Positions 9,174-17,232 of a DNA stretch of 64,000 nucleotides are shown piece after piece (the stretch's first letter is position 1; each line of letters opens with the position of its first letter). This DNA comes from CAYHPR01 sp964358895 (lineage in GTDB: Archaea; Micrarchaeota; Micrarchaeia; CABMEP01): contig CAYHPR010000002.1 in assembly GCA_964358895.1 (NCBI GenBank), positions 35,737-99,736 on the forward strand, in the 5' to 3' direction. The notes beneath the pieces were generated by a model. It saw only the letters and a program-made list of their open reading frames with translations. It had not been told where the DNA came from and did no database searches. Position numbers and translations under genes: made by a program.

Positions 9174-9818
9174 TTACTTTCTTTTCTTATCTGATTCTGT
9201 CAGTTTCGCAAGTTCGTCTTTCTTTAAGCGTCTTATCCCGTCTTTAGTTATTAACGCAATATTTGGATCTCCACCTGATGCCGAATCTCTTTTCTTAGCA
9301 GCATTGATTGCTCTTACTGCCAATGGAACCAATTCCTTAACTTCCATTTTTTTATAGGAATCATCCATTATTGCTTCTGCTGACAACCAACCGCTACCTG
9401 CGAATGCGGTGTGATCACTCACTGGCGCTATATCCCCTGCCGGATCAACTGCATAAAGTTTTGGTGTTCCGTTAGCATCTACACCGCCTATAATTAAACC
9501 TACATAAAATGGAGAGAATTTGTATTCATGAAGCACTACGCCCAACATGCTTACTGTAGCTTCAACACTAATTGGCCTTCCATTTCTTGTCTTGAAAAGC
9601 TTCGCCTCGACCTGTAGCATCTTGGAGAGCGCTTGAATATCTCCACCCATACCTGCACCTGCCATTACAATATGGTTATTAATCTCATAAAGCTTGTCAG
9701 ATTCTTCGGTTGCAATTATAGTTGATACAGTACTTCGGCTTTCAGAAGCTATGAGTACTCCGTCAGTACCGATCATTCCCAATATAGTTGTACCTGTTTT
9801 TATTTTTGGTTCGGTCAT
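9174..9818 (-). CDS. psmB: Proteasome beta subunit
   Basis: Catalytic subunit of the archaeal 20S proteasome. Starting at the ATG at 9818 gives a 9-residue propeptide ending KTG, then the mature N-terminus TTILGM with the nucleophilic Thr1. Counting from Thr1, Glu17 and Lys33 (SDKLYEI) align with the catalytic set, and the late GSG and SGGDPN loops are also conserved. A GTG at 9827 would add three residues. The C-terminal tail is very basic (KLTESDKKRK). The alpha subunit and activator are not in the window, although Cdc48 (47050-49200), a possible partner ATPase, is. Confidence 0.95.
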   Translation of the reverse strand: MTEPKIKTGTTILGMIGTDGVLIASESRSTVSTIIATEESDKLYEINNHIVMAGAGMGGDIQALSKMLQVEAKLFKTRNGRPISVEATVSMLGVVLHEYKFSPFYVGLIIGGVDANGTPKLYAVDPAGDIAPVSDHTAFAGSGWLSAEAIMDDSYKKMEVKELVPLAVRAINAAKKRDSASGGDPNIALITKDGIRRLKKDELAKLTESDKKRK

Positions 9819-9827
9819 ATTAACCAC

Positions 9828-10041
9828 AAAAAATCGTATGTCTTAATGCCTCACAATATACCAACCGTGAGCTATTTAAATCCATCTCTCAGGACGAATA
9901 TGCTAAGGATTAAGAAGTGTCAAGACGTATTTCTAGAATTAATTGAACCTAACCAAAAGCTTTTAATCAATTATCTACGTACTGAATTTACTAATTAAAT
10001 TGTATTATATTAACTAATATTTTGAATTTTAAGTGAGTTTA
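9828..10041. other. Divergent intergenic region with promoters for psmB and GGR
   Basis: About 210 bp between two divergent genes. It holds AT-rich stretches suitable as TATA elements for both directions, for example AGCTATTTAAATCC near 9870 on the psmB side. I see no gene in it. Confidence 0.4.
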
Positions 10042-11259
10042 ATGGAAGAATTTGATGTAATCGTTGTTGGAGGGGGACCTGCAGGATCAACCTGCGCGAC
10101 TTTTTTAGGCAGAGAAGGATACAAAGTACTACTTCTAGACAAGGCTAAGTTTCCAAGAGATAAAACATGTGGTGATGCAATAAGCGGTAAATCCCTATCC
10201 GTGCTAAAAGAACTTGGGTTGCCTGCTGAAGTGGAAAAAGTAATGCATGCAAAAGTCTATGGAGTCACATTTTCGTCACCGAACAGCCGTGTTCTTAAAA
10301 TACCGATGAAAAATCCGGAAACAAGTTATGGATACGTAAGTCCACGTGAAGTATTTGACAATGTTCTTTTTCAGAATGCGAAGAAATATGCTAAAACTAT
10401 GGAACAATTTCAAGTAACTGATCTGATAAAAGAGGGCGAAAAGATTGTCGGAATCAAGGGTATGGATTTAGTTAAAAAAACACCGTATGAATTCCGATCA
10501 AAAGTTGTAGTTGGTGCAGATGGAGCGACATCAGTTGTTGCACAGAAGTTAGGTTTGTTTGAAATGGATGATGCACACCATTGCGTTGCACTTAGAGCTT
10601 ATTATGAAGGGGTAGACGGGATGGATAACACCATTGAACTTCATTTCACTGAGAATTTAATACCAGGTTATTTCTGGATTTTTCCAGCAGGGCACGACGG
10701 ATACGCAAATGTTGGTCTTGGAATGCTCACAAAAGATGTTAAAAAAAGAAAAATCAATCTTAAAGAAGTAATGTTCAAAGAAATTGAACAAAATCCACTT
10801 TTCAAAGACAGATTCAAAAATGCTAAACTCGTATCTGAAGTTAAGGGATGGAATCTTCCACTTGCATCAAAGATGAGAAAAATGGCAGGCGATGGATGGA
10901 TCCTGATCGGAGATGCAGCCTCGTTAATCGATCCATTTTCTGGTGAAGGTATTGGCAATGCAATGACAAGTGGAAAAATTGGTTTCAGAACAATCAGTAA
11001 AGCACTAAGACTCAGTAACACATCTAGTCAGGTATTAAGTGAATACGAAGCGGAACTAAAGAAAGAAATAAAGGACGAAGTAGCTATGAGCTACAAGTTG
11101 CAACAACTCGGACAACACAAATTCCTACTTAATCTAGTTATTGATAAAGCTTCACGAAACAAAGAGCTGCAAGATCAAATTTCCGGAATGCTTGTAAACG
11201 AAGAAGCAAAAAAGGGTTTCATGTCACCGTTATTCTATCTGAGGTTATTATTCAGCTAA
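10042..11259 (+). CDS. Geranylgeranyl reductase family flavoprotein
   Basis: About 405 residues. The N-terminus has the FAD-binding VIVVGGGPAGSTCA Rossmann motif, then DKAKFPRDKTCGDAISG, the GGR signature in which the Cys-Gly-(D/G) segment contacts the flavin. Later come VVGADGATSVVA, the substrate-side aromatic region YFWIFP and the FAD block GDAASLIDPFSGEGIGNAM. In archaea this family saturates geranylgeranyl chains of membrane lipids or dolichol. The ATG at 10042 has a GTGA site close upstream; a GTG start at 10033 is possible. The gene stands alone, divergent from psmB. Confidence 0.9.
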   Translation: MEEFDVIVVGGGPAGSTCATFLGREGYKVLLLDKAKFPRDKTCGDAISGKSLSVLKELGLPAEVEKVMHAKVYGVTFSSPNSRVLKIPMKNPETSYGYVSPREVFDNVLFQNAKKYAKTMEQFQVTDLIKEGEKIVGIKGMDLVKKTPYEFRSKVVVGADGATSVVAQKLGLFEMDDAHHCVALRAYYEGVDGMDNTIELHFTENLIPGYFWIFPAGHDGYANVGLGMLTKDVKKRKINLKEVMFKEIEQNPLFKDRFKNAKLVSEVKGWNLPLASKMRKMAGDGWILIGDAASLIDPFSGEGIGNAMTSGKIGFRTISKALRLSNTSSQVLSEYEAELKKEIKDEVAMSYKLQQLGQHKFLLNLVIDKASRNKELQDQISGMLVNEEAKKGFMSPLFYLRLLFS

Positions 11260-11288
11260 GCTATGCAAGACCTAAGATTTTTTATTTT

Positions 11289-11843
11289 TTACCTGTTCGT
11301 TTCTTTTCTCAGTTTTTCAAAATCTTTTTCTAATAGTCTTCTTGTTTTAATCGGAGATCTCAGTGCTGCAGCCGGATGATAAGTTGGAAAAAATAAATTG
11401 TGATTTATAGAGATAATCGTTCCATGGACGTCCCCTATCTTTAATTTTGAATCTACAAGTGTATTCAGAGCTGTGTTTCCAAGTACAACAATAAATTTTG
11501 GCTTAATAATATTTATAATTTCGCTTACAAACCGTAAGCTTTGTTCTATCTCTTTCTTTTTTGGCTTTCTGTTGTTTGGGGGCCTCCAATGCAGGATAGA
11601 AGTAATGTAAACTTCTTTTGGATCCAAACCTAATTTTGTCTTGATTAATTCTCTTAACAAGTTTCCGGATCGTCCTACGAACGGCCTGCCTGTTTTTTCT
11701 TCATTCGCGCCGGGTGCCTCACCTATGAAAAGAAGTTTAGAATTAGGATTACCTTCTCCAGGAACTGGATTTTTCCCGTATTTAGACCTCACAAATTCTC
11801 GTATTTTATCTTCTAAGACTTTCAGTTGATTATCTTTACTCAT
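11289..11843 (-). CDS. Family 4-type uracil-DNA glycosylase lacking iron-sulfur cysteines
   Basis: 184 residues with both active-site blocks of family 4 UDGs: IGEAPGANEEKTGRPFVG (motif 1) and TYHPAAALRSP (motif 2). NNRKPKKKEIEQS corresponds to the NRxPxxxE segment. Family 4 enzymes normally hold a 4Fe-4S cluster through four cysteines, including one in the xRPP region and one after E-x-x-x. This protein contains no cysteine at all, and those positions read HWRPP and EIEQS. It should still remove uracil from DNA. The start overlaps the stop of the HAD gene (ATGA), so the two are coupled. Confidence 0.8.
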   Translation of the reverse strand: MSKDNQLKVLEDKIREFVRSKYGKNPVPGEGNPNSKLLFIGEAPGANEEKTGRPFVGRSGNLLRELIKTKLGLDPKEVYITSILHWRPPNNRKPKKKEIEQSLRFVSEIINIIKPKFIVVLGNTALNTLVDSKLKIGDVHGTIISINHNLFFPTYHPAAALRSPIKTRRLLEKDFEKLRKETNR

Positions 11844-12442
11844 AAAATCCTGACCAAACCTGACAAATTTTTAATTTTATAATCAGGTTTAAACTTGCTC
11901 CGTACCTTATCTTTTATTCGTTCTACATAAATAGTTTTCATACCAAGTTTTTTGGCTGCCGACAGATTCTTGAGATGGTCATCGATAAAAATAGTTTCTG
12001 CTGGATCTGAATTCATAACTTTTAATGCAACTAAGTATATTCTTGCGTCGGGCTTTTCAATCCCCAACTGATAACTATAAACAACTTTATCGAAATGTCG
12101 TTCTATATTATATTTATGCTCAAATTTCTCCTGCCATCTTTGACTAATGTTTGAAACTAAAGCTACGTTATACTTTTTACGAAAACGGTCTACAATTTTA
12201 GGAAAAAAGGGATCTAATCTATAGGAACCTAGAAACTTTTCTTCATCGTCGATTGGATTGTCACTTATTCCTTTCCAAAATTGAATCGTGTTTATTTTAC
12301 CTATTTTATACAAATGTGCTTTTCTCTTAATAAGTTTGGACGAAACTTTTGGAAACATCTCATGAAGTGCATGGGCAAATGAACCTTTTGCAAAAACCAC
12401 ACCCATCAGATCAAATAAGATAGTCTTGTTAGTAGATGACAT
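11840..12442 (-). CDS. HAD-superfamily hydrolase
   Basis: 200 residues from the ATG at 12442. A longer frame to 12496 would run through tRNA-Pro and is rejected. HAD motif I appears as LFDLMGVVF (the second Asp replaced by Met), motif II as VALVSNIS, and the later motif as IFIDDHLKNLSAAKKLGMKTIYV. This layout matches the haloacid dehalogenase-like/epoxide-hydrolase N-terminal group (YihX-like). The substrate is unknown. Loss of the acid/base Asp at D+2 in motif I is unusual for a phosphatase. It overlaps the UDG gene by 4 bp. Confidence 0.75.
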   Translation of the reverse strand: MSSTNKTILFDLMGVVFAKGSFAHALHEMFPKVSSKLIKRKAHLYKIGKINTIQFWKGISDNPIDDEEKFLGSYRLDPFFPKIVDRFRKKYNVALVSNISQRWQEKFEHKYNIERHFDKVVYSYQLGIEKPDARIYLVALKVMNSDPAETIFIDDHLKNLSAAKKLGMKTIYVERIKDKVRSKFKPDYKIKNLSGLVRIL

Positions 12443-12445
12443 AGT

Positions 12446-12517
12446 GGGGTCGCTGAGATTTGAACTCAGATCACCAGCTCCCAAAGCTGGTAGCATGCCA
12501 AGTTAGCCCACGACCCC
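12446..12517 (-). tRNA. tRNA-Pro (UGG), no intron
   Basis: Seven-base acceptor GGGGTCG / CGACCCC, anticodon stem CCAGC / GCTGG around loop TTTGGGA (anticodon TGG), and T arm CTGAG / CTCAG with loop TTCAAAT. This is the only tRNA gene of the seven in the window without an intron. It ends 3 bp before the HAD start codon. Confidence 0.93.
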
Positions 12518-12567
12518 TTAAGAATAAATACTCTGGTTATGTTTTTAACCTTATAGAAGAGGAGAAA

Positions 12568-13497
12568 ATGTTAAATAAAGAAGTGAAAAAAGCTGCTGAA
12601 ATAATTAAAAACGGAGGGCTTGTTGCTTTCCCTACTGAAACAGTTTATGGTCTTGGTGCATCTGCACTAAATAGCATAGCAGTTGAAAAAATTTTTAAGA
12701 TAAAGGGGAGGCCGTCTGATAATCCATTGATTGTACATATAGGAACTGAACAGCAACTTGAGTTGCTTACTTATCCTCTTGATTTAATATCTAGAAAACT
12801 GGTCCGAAAATTTTGGCCTGGACCGCTTACATTAGTACTTCGTAAGAAAGAAGCTGTACCTGACAACGTTACTGCAAGACTTGGCACAGTTGCAGTTAGA
12901 ATGCCTGCACATGAAACTGCACGTCTGCTTGCTAAATTAGCTGGTCCGATCGCAGCACCAAGTGCGAATAAATCTGGGAAACCAAGTCCGACATCTATAA
13001 AACATATTTTAGAGGATTACACCAAAAAAGAATTAACAAAAATAGGGGCGATCTTAGATGGAGGAGATACGCAACATGGAATTGAATCGACAGTTTATGA
13101 CCCTATTAAAAAAAGAATATTGCGGCCCGGCACTATCACTCTGAAGCAGATACAAGAAATAATCCCTGAAGCAGCTTATTCCTCGGCCGTATCCCTGGTC
13201 CCGGCTTCGCCAGGTATGAAATACAAACATTATTCGCCTAAAGCTGAACTTATCCTTTTCACAGGAAATTTGAAAGCTATAGATGAAATATTCAAGCTGA
13301 TTAAAAATGAACAAATTGCAATATTGAAAATTGATAGAACAAAGAATTCGGCAAAGACATTATTTGCGAAACTAAGACTATTTGATGAACGAAGAATCAA
13401 AACAATTTTGTGTAAGGGGATTGAAGAAGAAGGGATTGGATATAGCATCATGGACAGATTAAAAAAGGCTTCAACACAGATTATTGAAGTCGGATAA
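12568..13497 (+). CDS. sua5: Threonylcarbamoyl-AMP synthase, Sua5 type
   Basis: 309 residues from the ATG at 12568, which has GAGGAG just upstream; the longer frame to 12460 crosses tRNA-Pro antisense. The YrdC domain shows GGLVAFPTETVYGLGA, KIKGRPSDNPLIVH, WPGPLTLVL and APSANKSGKPSPTS. A C-terminal Sua5 domain follows after the linker SPGMKYKHYSP. The enzyme makes threonylcarbamoyl-AMP for t6A at position 37 of ANN-decoding tRNAs, working with KEOPS. pth2 follows after 12 bp on the same strand. Confidence 0.95.
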   Translation: MLNKEVKKAAEIIKNGGLVAFPTETVYGLGASALNSIAVEKIFKIKGRPSDNPLIVHIGTEQQLELLTYPLDLISRKLVRKFWPGPLTLVLRKKEAVPDNVTARLGTVAVRMPAHETARLLAKLAGPIAAPSANKSGKPSPTSIKHILEDYTKKELTKIGAILDGGDTQHGIESTVYDPIKKRILRPGTITLKQIQEIIPEAAYSSAVSLVPASPGMKYKHYSPKAELILFTGNLKAIDEIFKLIKNEQIAILKIDRTKNSAKTLFAKLRLFDERRIKTILCKGIEEEGIGYSIMDRLKKASTQIIEVG

Positions 13498-13509
13498 AGA
13501 AGTGATTGA

Positions 13510-13854
13510 ATGAAACAAGCAATAATTTTTAGAACTGATCTAAAACTTGGGAAAGGAAAACTTGCTGCACATGCAGCACATGCTGCGTTAGTTGGATATC
13601 AAATTGTTATGTCAAAAAATCCAATGCTGGTTGGCCGTTGGATGATTGAAGGACAGAAAAAGATTGTACTTAAGGTTAAAGATGAAAAAGAACTGAAAAC
13701 ATTGTACAAAGAAATTAAGTCTCATGTTCCTGCCGAACTGATAAGTGATGCAGGCCTTACACAAATTAAGCCAGGCACAATTACCTGTCTAGTTATTGGA
13801 CCATGGGAAGAAAAAGAAATTGACAGATATACGAAGAAATTAAAGTTACTTTAA
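13510..13854 (+). CDS. pth2: Peptidyl-tRNA hydrolase Pth2
   Basis: 114 residues, normal for archaeal Pth2. It has the N-terminal strand AIIFRTDLKLGKGKLAAHAAHAA with the conserved KGKLAAQ/HxxHA core, the KIVLKV strand, LISDAGLTQIKPGT and a final VIGPWEEKEIDRYT. The enzyme frees tRNA from stalled peptidyl-tRNA. It is probably co-transcribed with sua5. Confidence 0.95.
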   Translation: MKQAIIFRTDLKLGKGKLAAHAAHAALVGYQIVMSKNPMLVGRWMIEGQKKIVLKVKDEKELKTLYKEIKSHVPAELISDAGLTQIKPGTITCLVIGPWEEKEIDRYTKKLKLL

Positions 13855-13942
13855 GTAGTGGAAGTATACGTATCCTTTTTCTTCTTTTTTCACTGAACAA
13901 AAACAATATAAATTGACAAGAACACCTTTCTTTGGGAGAAAA

Positions 13943-14533
13943 ATGTTCATCGTATTCGAAGGCTTAGAAGGGGCTGGAAAAGAAGCAGTCTCGAAATGGT
14001 GCAAAAGATACCTCAAAAAAGAAGGAAAACGGGTTGAGGAACTTTCGTATCCAGACCGAGAAGGTAGATTTGCTAGAATTATGGATGAAATCTTGACTGG
14101 AAAAGCTACAATATCACCAACGTCGCAGTTTCTTGTTTTTCTAGCCGATATAACAAAAGATCAAGAAAAAATAGAGAGATGGATGGATGAAGGTAAGACA
14201 GTTGTTGCTGACAGATATTTCTTTTCGACAATTGCTTACCAGCAGATGTCACCAGAAACTGCTGAAAAGATTTTTAATGAATTGAAATTAGTTAAACCGA
14301 CCGTTGTATTTTATCTAAATATTACTCCCGATATTTCTGTTGGAAGAACTAAAAATGAAAGAAAACATTTTAGCAGATATGCAGCTAATAAAGAAAGATT
14401 ATTGCATGCAAAATTAAAATATCAAATAATGTTGGAGAAAAACTTGATTTCTAAATGGATAGAGATAGACGCAACTAAACCTTTGGAAGAAACTATCCAA
14501 GAAGTAAAGAAACGTCTGGATAAAATGATCTGA
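13943..14533 (+). CDS. tmk: Thymidylate kinase-like protein with atypical P-loop
   Basis: About 196 residues from the ATG at 13943 (GGGAGA upstream); the frame is open to 13913. FIVFEGLEGAGKEAVSKW is the P-loop region, DRYFFSTIAYQ the thymidylate-kinase DR(Y/F) motif, and a lid-like region GRTKNERKHFSR follows. The usual GK(S/T) of the P-loop reads GKE, removing the hydroxyl that binds the Mg-ATP phosphates. Either the protein is a divergent active TMP kinase or its nucleotide chemistry has changed. The family call is secure, the activity less so. Confidence 0.75.
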   Translation: MFIVFEGLEGAGKEAVSKWCKRYLKKEGKRVEELSYPDREGRFARIMDEILTGKATISPTSQFLVFLADITKDQEKIERWMDEGKTVVADRYFFSTIAYQQMSPETAEKIFNELKLVKPTVVFYLNITPDISVGRTKNERKHFSRYAANKERLLHAKLKYQIMLEKNLISKWIEIDATKPLEETIQEVKKRLDKMI

Positions 14534-14677
14534 TTTAACCTGAACTCTGGAGATCGGATGACGCTTATTATTATTGAGGGAGTAGAATTAAGGATAAACA
14601 AGTGATACAACGTGAGATTTATGAGAAACTTAAAGAAACACATATTATTTAAAATTTGGAAGTTCTATTCTAATTAC

Positions 14678-14801
14678 GCTTCGGTCGTCTAGTCCGGTTA
14701 AGGATCTTGGCCTTTCGTACAACTTTTAGTAAAAGTTTGATCAAACTTGACTAAATTTGTAAAGTTAGCCAATGACCCGGGTTCAAATCCCGGCCGGAGC
14801 A
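14678..14801 (+). tRNA. tRNA-Glu (UUC) with a 49-nt intron
   Basis: Acceptor GCTTCGG / CCGGAGC, anticodon stem TTGGC / GCCAA and T arm CCGGG / CCCGG with TTCAAAT. The loop CTTTCG holds anticodon TTC. An intron at the canonical 37/38 position (about 14718-14766) leaves a 75-nt mature tRNA. The intron ends AACTTT ... AAAGTT can pair and it contains small palindromes (ACTTTT/AAAAGT, GTTTGATCAAAC). The 3' end overlaps the end of the convergent winged-helix gene by about 19 bp. Confidence 0.9.
14718..14766 (+). other. tRNA-Glu intron, position 37/38 (49 nt)
   Basis: Its removal restores a seven-base anticodon loop. AACTTT at 14721-14726 pairs with AAAGTT at 14761-14766, giving the helix of a bulge-helix-bulge splice site. 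Confidence 0.85.
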
Positions 14802-15136
14802 TTTTGCAAAATCTCATTTATTGATCTTGCAATTTTTTCTCCTTTTTCAGTAAGTTTGATAATGCGTTTTTTACCTTTGATAGAAATAAGGATTATGCCT
14901 GCTTTTTCGAATTCTTGGACAGTTTTTGTGGCATAAACGTAGGATTGTACTGTTTCTCTCGCTAGTCCGGAAGTATGCCATTGCTTATCTTGTAGGAGTA
15001 AAACAAGGAGTTTTGCTGGTTTAAGATGAAGGATTATATCTACTACTTGTTTTTCTTTCTTCTTTTTCTCCTTTTCTTCCTTTTTGATCTCTGCTTTCTC
15101 TGGCTTTTGCTCTTCTTTTTTAATTTCTTCAACCAT
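14783..15136 (-). CDS. Winged-helix DNA-binding protein with charged N-terminus
   Basis: 117 residues. The first 40 are almost all Lys and Glu (a charged helix), followed by a winged-helix domain (about 45-110) with the helix AKLLVLLLQDKQWHTSGLAR, a recognition-like helix SYVYATKTVQEFEKAGI and the wing GKKRIIKLTEKGEKIA, similar to MarR/ArsR-like archaeal regulators. No ligand site is seen. The last six codons and stop lie antisense to the 3' end of tRNA-Glu. Confidence 0.7.
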   Translation of the reverse strand: MVEEIKKEEQKPEKAEIKKEEKEKKKKEKQVVDIILHLKPAKLLVLLLQDKQWHTSGLARETVQSYVYATKTVQEFEKAGIILISIKGKKRIIKLTEKGEKIARSINEILQNAPAGI

Positions 15137-15213
15137 ATTGATCTATTTTAGTTGGGCTATCATAAACCTTTTAAATACATTCGATTCAATAGACAACATT
15201 GAGGCGATTAAGT

Positions 15214-15525
15214 ATGTCAATCAGAATGAGTAGACTTTATGGGATGGACATCTTTTCTGACGGCGGAAAGTATCTTGGAAAAGTATTCGATATAATCGTA
15301 GATGTTGAAAAAGGCGATGTTGTCAGAGTAACACTCGAAGCAATTCACGCAGCATCACGAGAAGAAGCTCAGCGTATAATAAAAGAAAAAACAATACTTT
15401 ACAAGAATGTCAAATCTGTCGAAGACGTTATAGTTGTGTCTAAAACCCAAGGAGCAGGTGCAGCAGGTTATACATACGCACCGACAAAGGAAGAGAGCGA
15501 ACAAACACTTTCTTTCCTGAAGTAG
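15214..15525 (+). CDS. PRC-barrel domain protein
   Basis: About 103 residues from the ATG at 15214, with GAGG 9 bp upstream (a TTG at 15199 is less likely). The single domain MSRLYGMDIFSDGGKYLGKV followed by DIIVDVEKGDVVRVTLE is a PRC-barrel beta fold, a small fold used in RNA processing and cell division proteins. It ends with a loose tail (GAGAAGYTY). A second PRC-barrel protein is encoded at 58139-58396. Confidence 0.8.
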   Translation: MSIRMSRLYGMDIFSDGGKYLGKVFDIIVDVEKGDVVRVTLEAIHAASREEAQRIIKEKTILYKNVKSVEDVIVVSKTQGAGAAGYTYAPTKEESEQTLSFLK

Positions 15526-15753
15526 GATATTAAATAGTCCGGATAGCGTGGCAGAGGAGAGATAATAGTAATTGATCTAGCATTAGCTTTGACTACCTCT
15601 CGGACGGATAATGAATTAATACCTACTCTAACTGGACTTATTTTGTAGAGTACTCTCGTAATAATACGAAATTTAAAATAAGATAGAAAAAAGAATTACA
15701 ACATAAAATAATATAAAAAAGAAAAAATAAAAAAAGAAAAAGAAAGATGAAAT
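15526..15753. other. Intergenic region with a possible structured RNA
   Basis: 228 bp between convergent genes. From about 15537 to 15610 the plus strand has matching ends (GTCCG / CGGAC) and an inner GAGAG / CTCTC pairing, which could be a folded RNA or a terminator. It lacks a T-loop and does not fold as a tRNA. The remainder is AT-rich. Confidence 0.25.
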
Positions 15754-15972
15754 TTATCTTACGTTTTTCATCTTTGCTTCGTACACATATCCGTCTTTTC
15801 CAACGTAATACATGAATCCTTTCTTCTTGGAGATTTTCTCGGCTCCTATTCTCTTCTTGGAACCTTTCTTGTTTGCCTTCATAGGCGCTCTCCAAACATA
15901 ACCATCCTTACCGATAAAGTAAAGATAGCCGTCTTCTCTCTTAATTTTTTCTGATCCAACTTTCTTTCCCAT
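15754..15972 (-). CDS. Small basic protein made of two GKDGYV repeats
   Basis: 72 residues from the ATG at 15972, which has GGGAGG 8 bp upstream; the frame is open to 16077 but without a better start. It is two copies of one unit of about 30 residues: (K)(V/I)G(S/A)EKI(K/S)(R/K)..G(Y/F)(L/M)Y(F/Y)(I/V)GKDGYV(W/Y). I do not recognise a characterised family. Basic charge and repeats suggest nucleic-acid or ribosome binding, but this is a guess. Confidence 0.65.
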   Translation of the reverse strand: MGKKVGSEKIKREDGYLYFIGKDGYVWRAPMKANKKGSKKRIGAEKISKKKGFMYYVGKDGYVYEAKMKNVR

Positions 15973-16101
15973 ATTAACGACCTCCCTTTGTATTCGAAGA
16001 TATTTACTACAACCTTTAAAAACTATTCGGTGAAAGTAGAATATCGAGGTAAAAGAAAGGTTTAAATAGTGAAACACGTCGATATCGACGTAGGTGTACT
16101 T

Positions 16102-16512
16102 ATGGGATTGTTGGATATATTCGGAAAAAAGGATGTTGGTAAGATAACTAAGGGTGTTCCTTTCTCTATCAAAACTTCATTTATTCCTGTTAGACTAGCG
16201 TCTTACAAAGGAGATAGGACTGATTTAGTAATAAAATTGAAGAACAACGAAGACGAAAATGTACTCGTATCGCTAGTTGTTGAAGTACCTAAAGCACTGG
16301 GTGTCGATCAGTCATGTCTTCAAAAAGCTAAGGAGATCAGAATCGGGTATCTGAGTAAACAAGGAAGCCAGGATATAACTGTTCCTCTGTGGTCTAACGT
16401 GACTACAAAACCTGGAGACTACAGTATTACGATAACTGCGTTCGTACATTATAGGACATACGCGTACGTTCTCAATTCTGTCAAAAAAACAGCAGAAATA
16501 AGGGTTGTTTAA
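16102..16512 (+). CDS. Conserved archaeal beta-sandwich protein, function unknown
   Basis: 136 residues from the ATG at 16102 with GGTG upstream; GTG at 16069 is the alternative. It begins MGLLDIFGKK, then a beta-rich domain with SIKTSFIPVRLASYKGD, LVIKLKNNEDENVLVSLVVEVP and an ending HYRTYAYVLNSVKKTAEIRVV. It resembles small archaeal proteins with an Ig/arrestin-like sandwich, known to me only as conserved hypotheticals. The Yip1-like gene follows closely on the same strand. Confidence 0.55.
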   Translation: MGLLDIFGKKDVGKITKGVPFSIKTSFIPVRLASYKGDRTDLVIKLKNNEDENVLVSLVVEVPKALGVDQSCLQKAKEIRIGYLSKQGSQDITVPLWSNVTTKPGDYSITITAFVHYRTYAYVLNSVKKTAEIRVV

Positions 16513-16530
16513 AACCTTTGTGTTCAATAT

Positions 16531-17130
16531 TTGTTAGGTGTTAATATCAAAAAATCGACTTCGTCAGCCATGAAAACAACTGCAAACGTAAAAACCAGTT
16601 ATGTTGATTTATGGATTTCTTCGCTAACCAAACCTGTAGACACATTTTCGTCCGAGAATGGGAAAGGCAATAAAACAAAAATTGCTGTTAACGTATTTTT
16701 TGCATCTGTTATAGTTGTTTTGGGCAGCACGCTTGCTCAACTAAGAACATTTGATTTAATTGCCGCGTTGTTGGCTGTAATCAGCGGCACTTTGATGACT
16801 GTCTTTGTTGGAGGTATCTTCTTTGTCCTGGCAAGAATTCTTGGAGGAAAGTCCTCTTTTGAAAACCAACTCTACTTAACCACATTGTTCTCAGTTCCTA
16901 TAGCTTTACTTAATTCTATAGTTATTCTTATACCGATTGTAGGCAATTGGTTGGGATTGGTACTACTAATTTATCTTGCTTATCTCCTTACCCTCTCGTT
17001 AAAAGAAGCGCATGCTCTCAGCACACTCAAAGCAGTTGCAACATGGCTTATATCTGTGGTCATATTAACTGTACTTATGATAGTCATAACCTATTTTTAC
17101 TACGGATCTCTCACACCATTGAGCGCTTAA
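16531..17130 (+). CDS. Yip1-like membrane protein
   Basis: 199 residues from TTG at 16531, or 186 from ATG at 16570. A soluble N-terminus with LWISSLTKPVDTF is followed by five hydrophobic helices (about 52-70, 75-103, 117-135, 137-152, 168-192). The pattern, with ARILGGKSSFENQLYLTTLFSVP before the third helix, is that of the Yip1/YIF1 membrane family found in many archaea. The role is unknown. Confidence 0.6.
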   Translation: MLGVNIKKSTSSAMKTTANVKTSYVDLWISSLTKPVDTFSSENGKGNKTKIAVNVFFASVIVVLGSTLAQLRTFDLIAALLAVISGTLMTVFVGGIFFVLARILGGKSSFENQLYLTTLFSVPIALLNSIVILIPIVGNWLGLVLLIYLAYLLTLSLKEAHALSTLKAVATWLISVVILTVLMIVITYFYYGSLTPLSA

Positions 17131-17214
17131 ATTCAAAACTTAAAATCTAACAACTGGCGTGCAGATAGAACAGGGGGAGGTCACTTCAACTAATACTATA
17201 TCTATATTAATATA

Positions 17215-17230
17215 TGTAACTATAGTTACA
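17215..17230. promoter_or_regulatory. Perfect 16-bp palindrome, possible operator
   Basis: TGTAACTATAGTTACA is its own reverse complement and lies 2 bp before the ATG at 17233 in an AT-rich promoter-like stretch. A regulator bound here would cover the start of the downstream small gene. Confidence 0.4.
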
Positions 17231-17232
17231 AT

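Noticed and set aside
12443..12567. Longer N-termini for the HAD hydrolase (to 12496) and Sua5 (from 12460)
   Set aside because: Both extensions run through tRNA-Pro and lack ribosome sites. Internal ATGs at 12442 and 12568 fit the families.
15537..15610. A possible tRNA or split tRNA half
   Set aside because: Ends pair (GTCCG/CGGAC), but there is no T loop and no anticodon arm. Kept only as a vague structured region.
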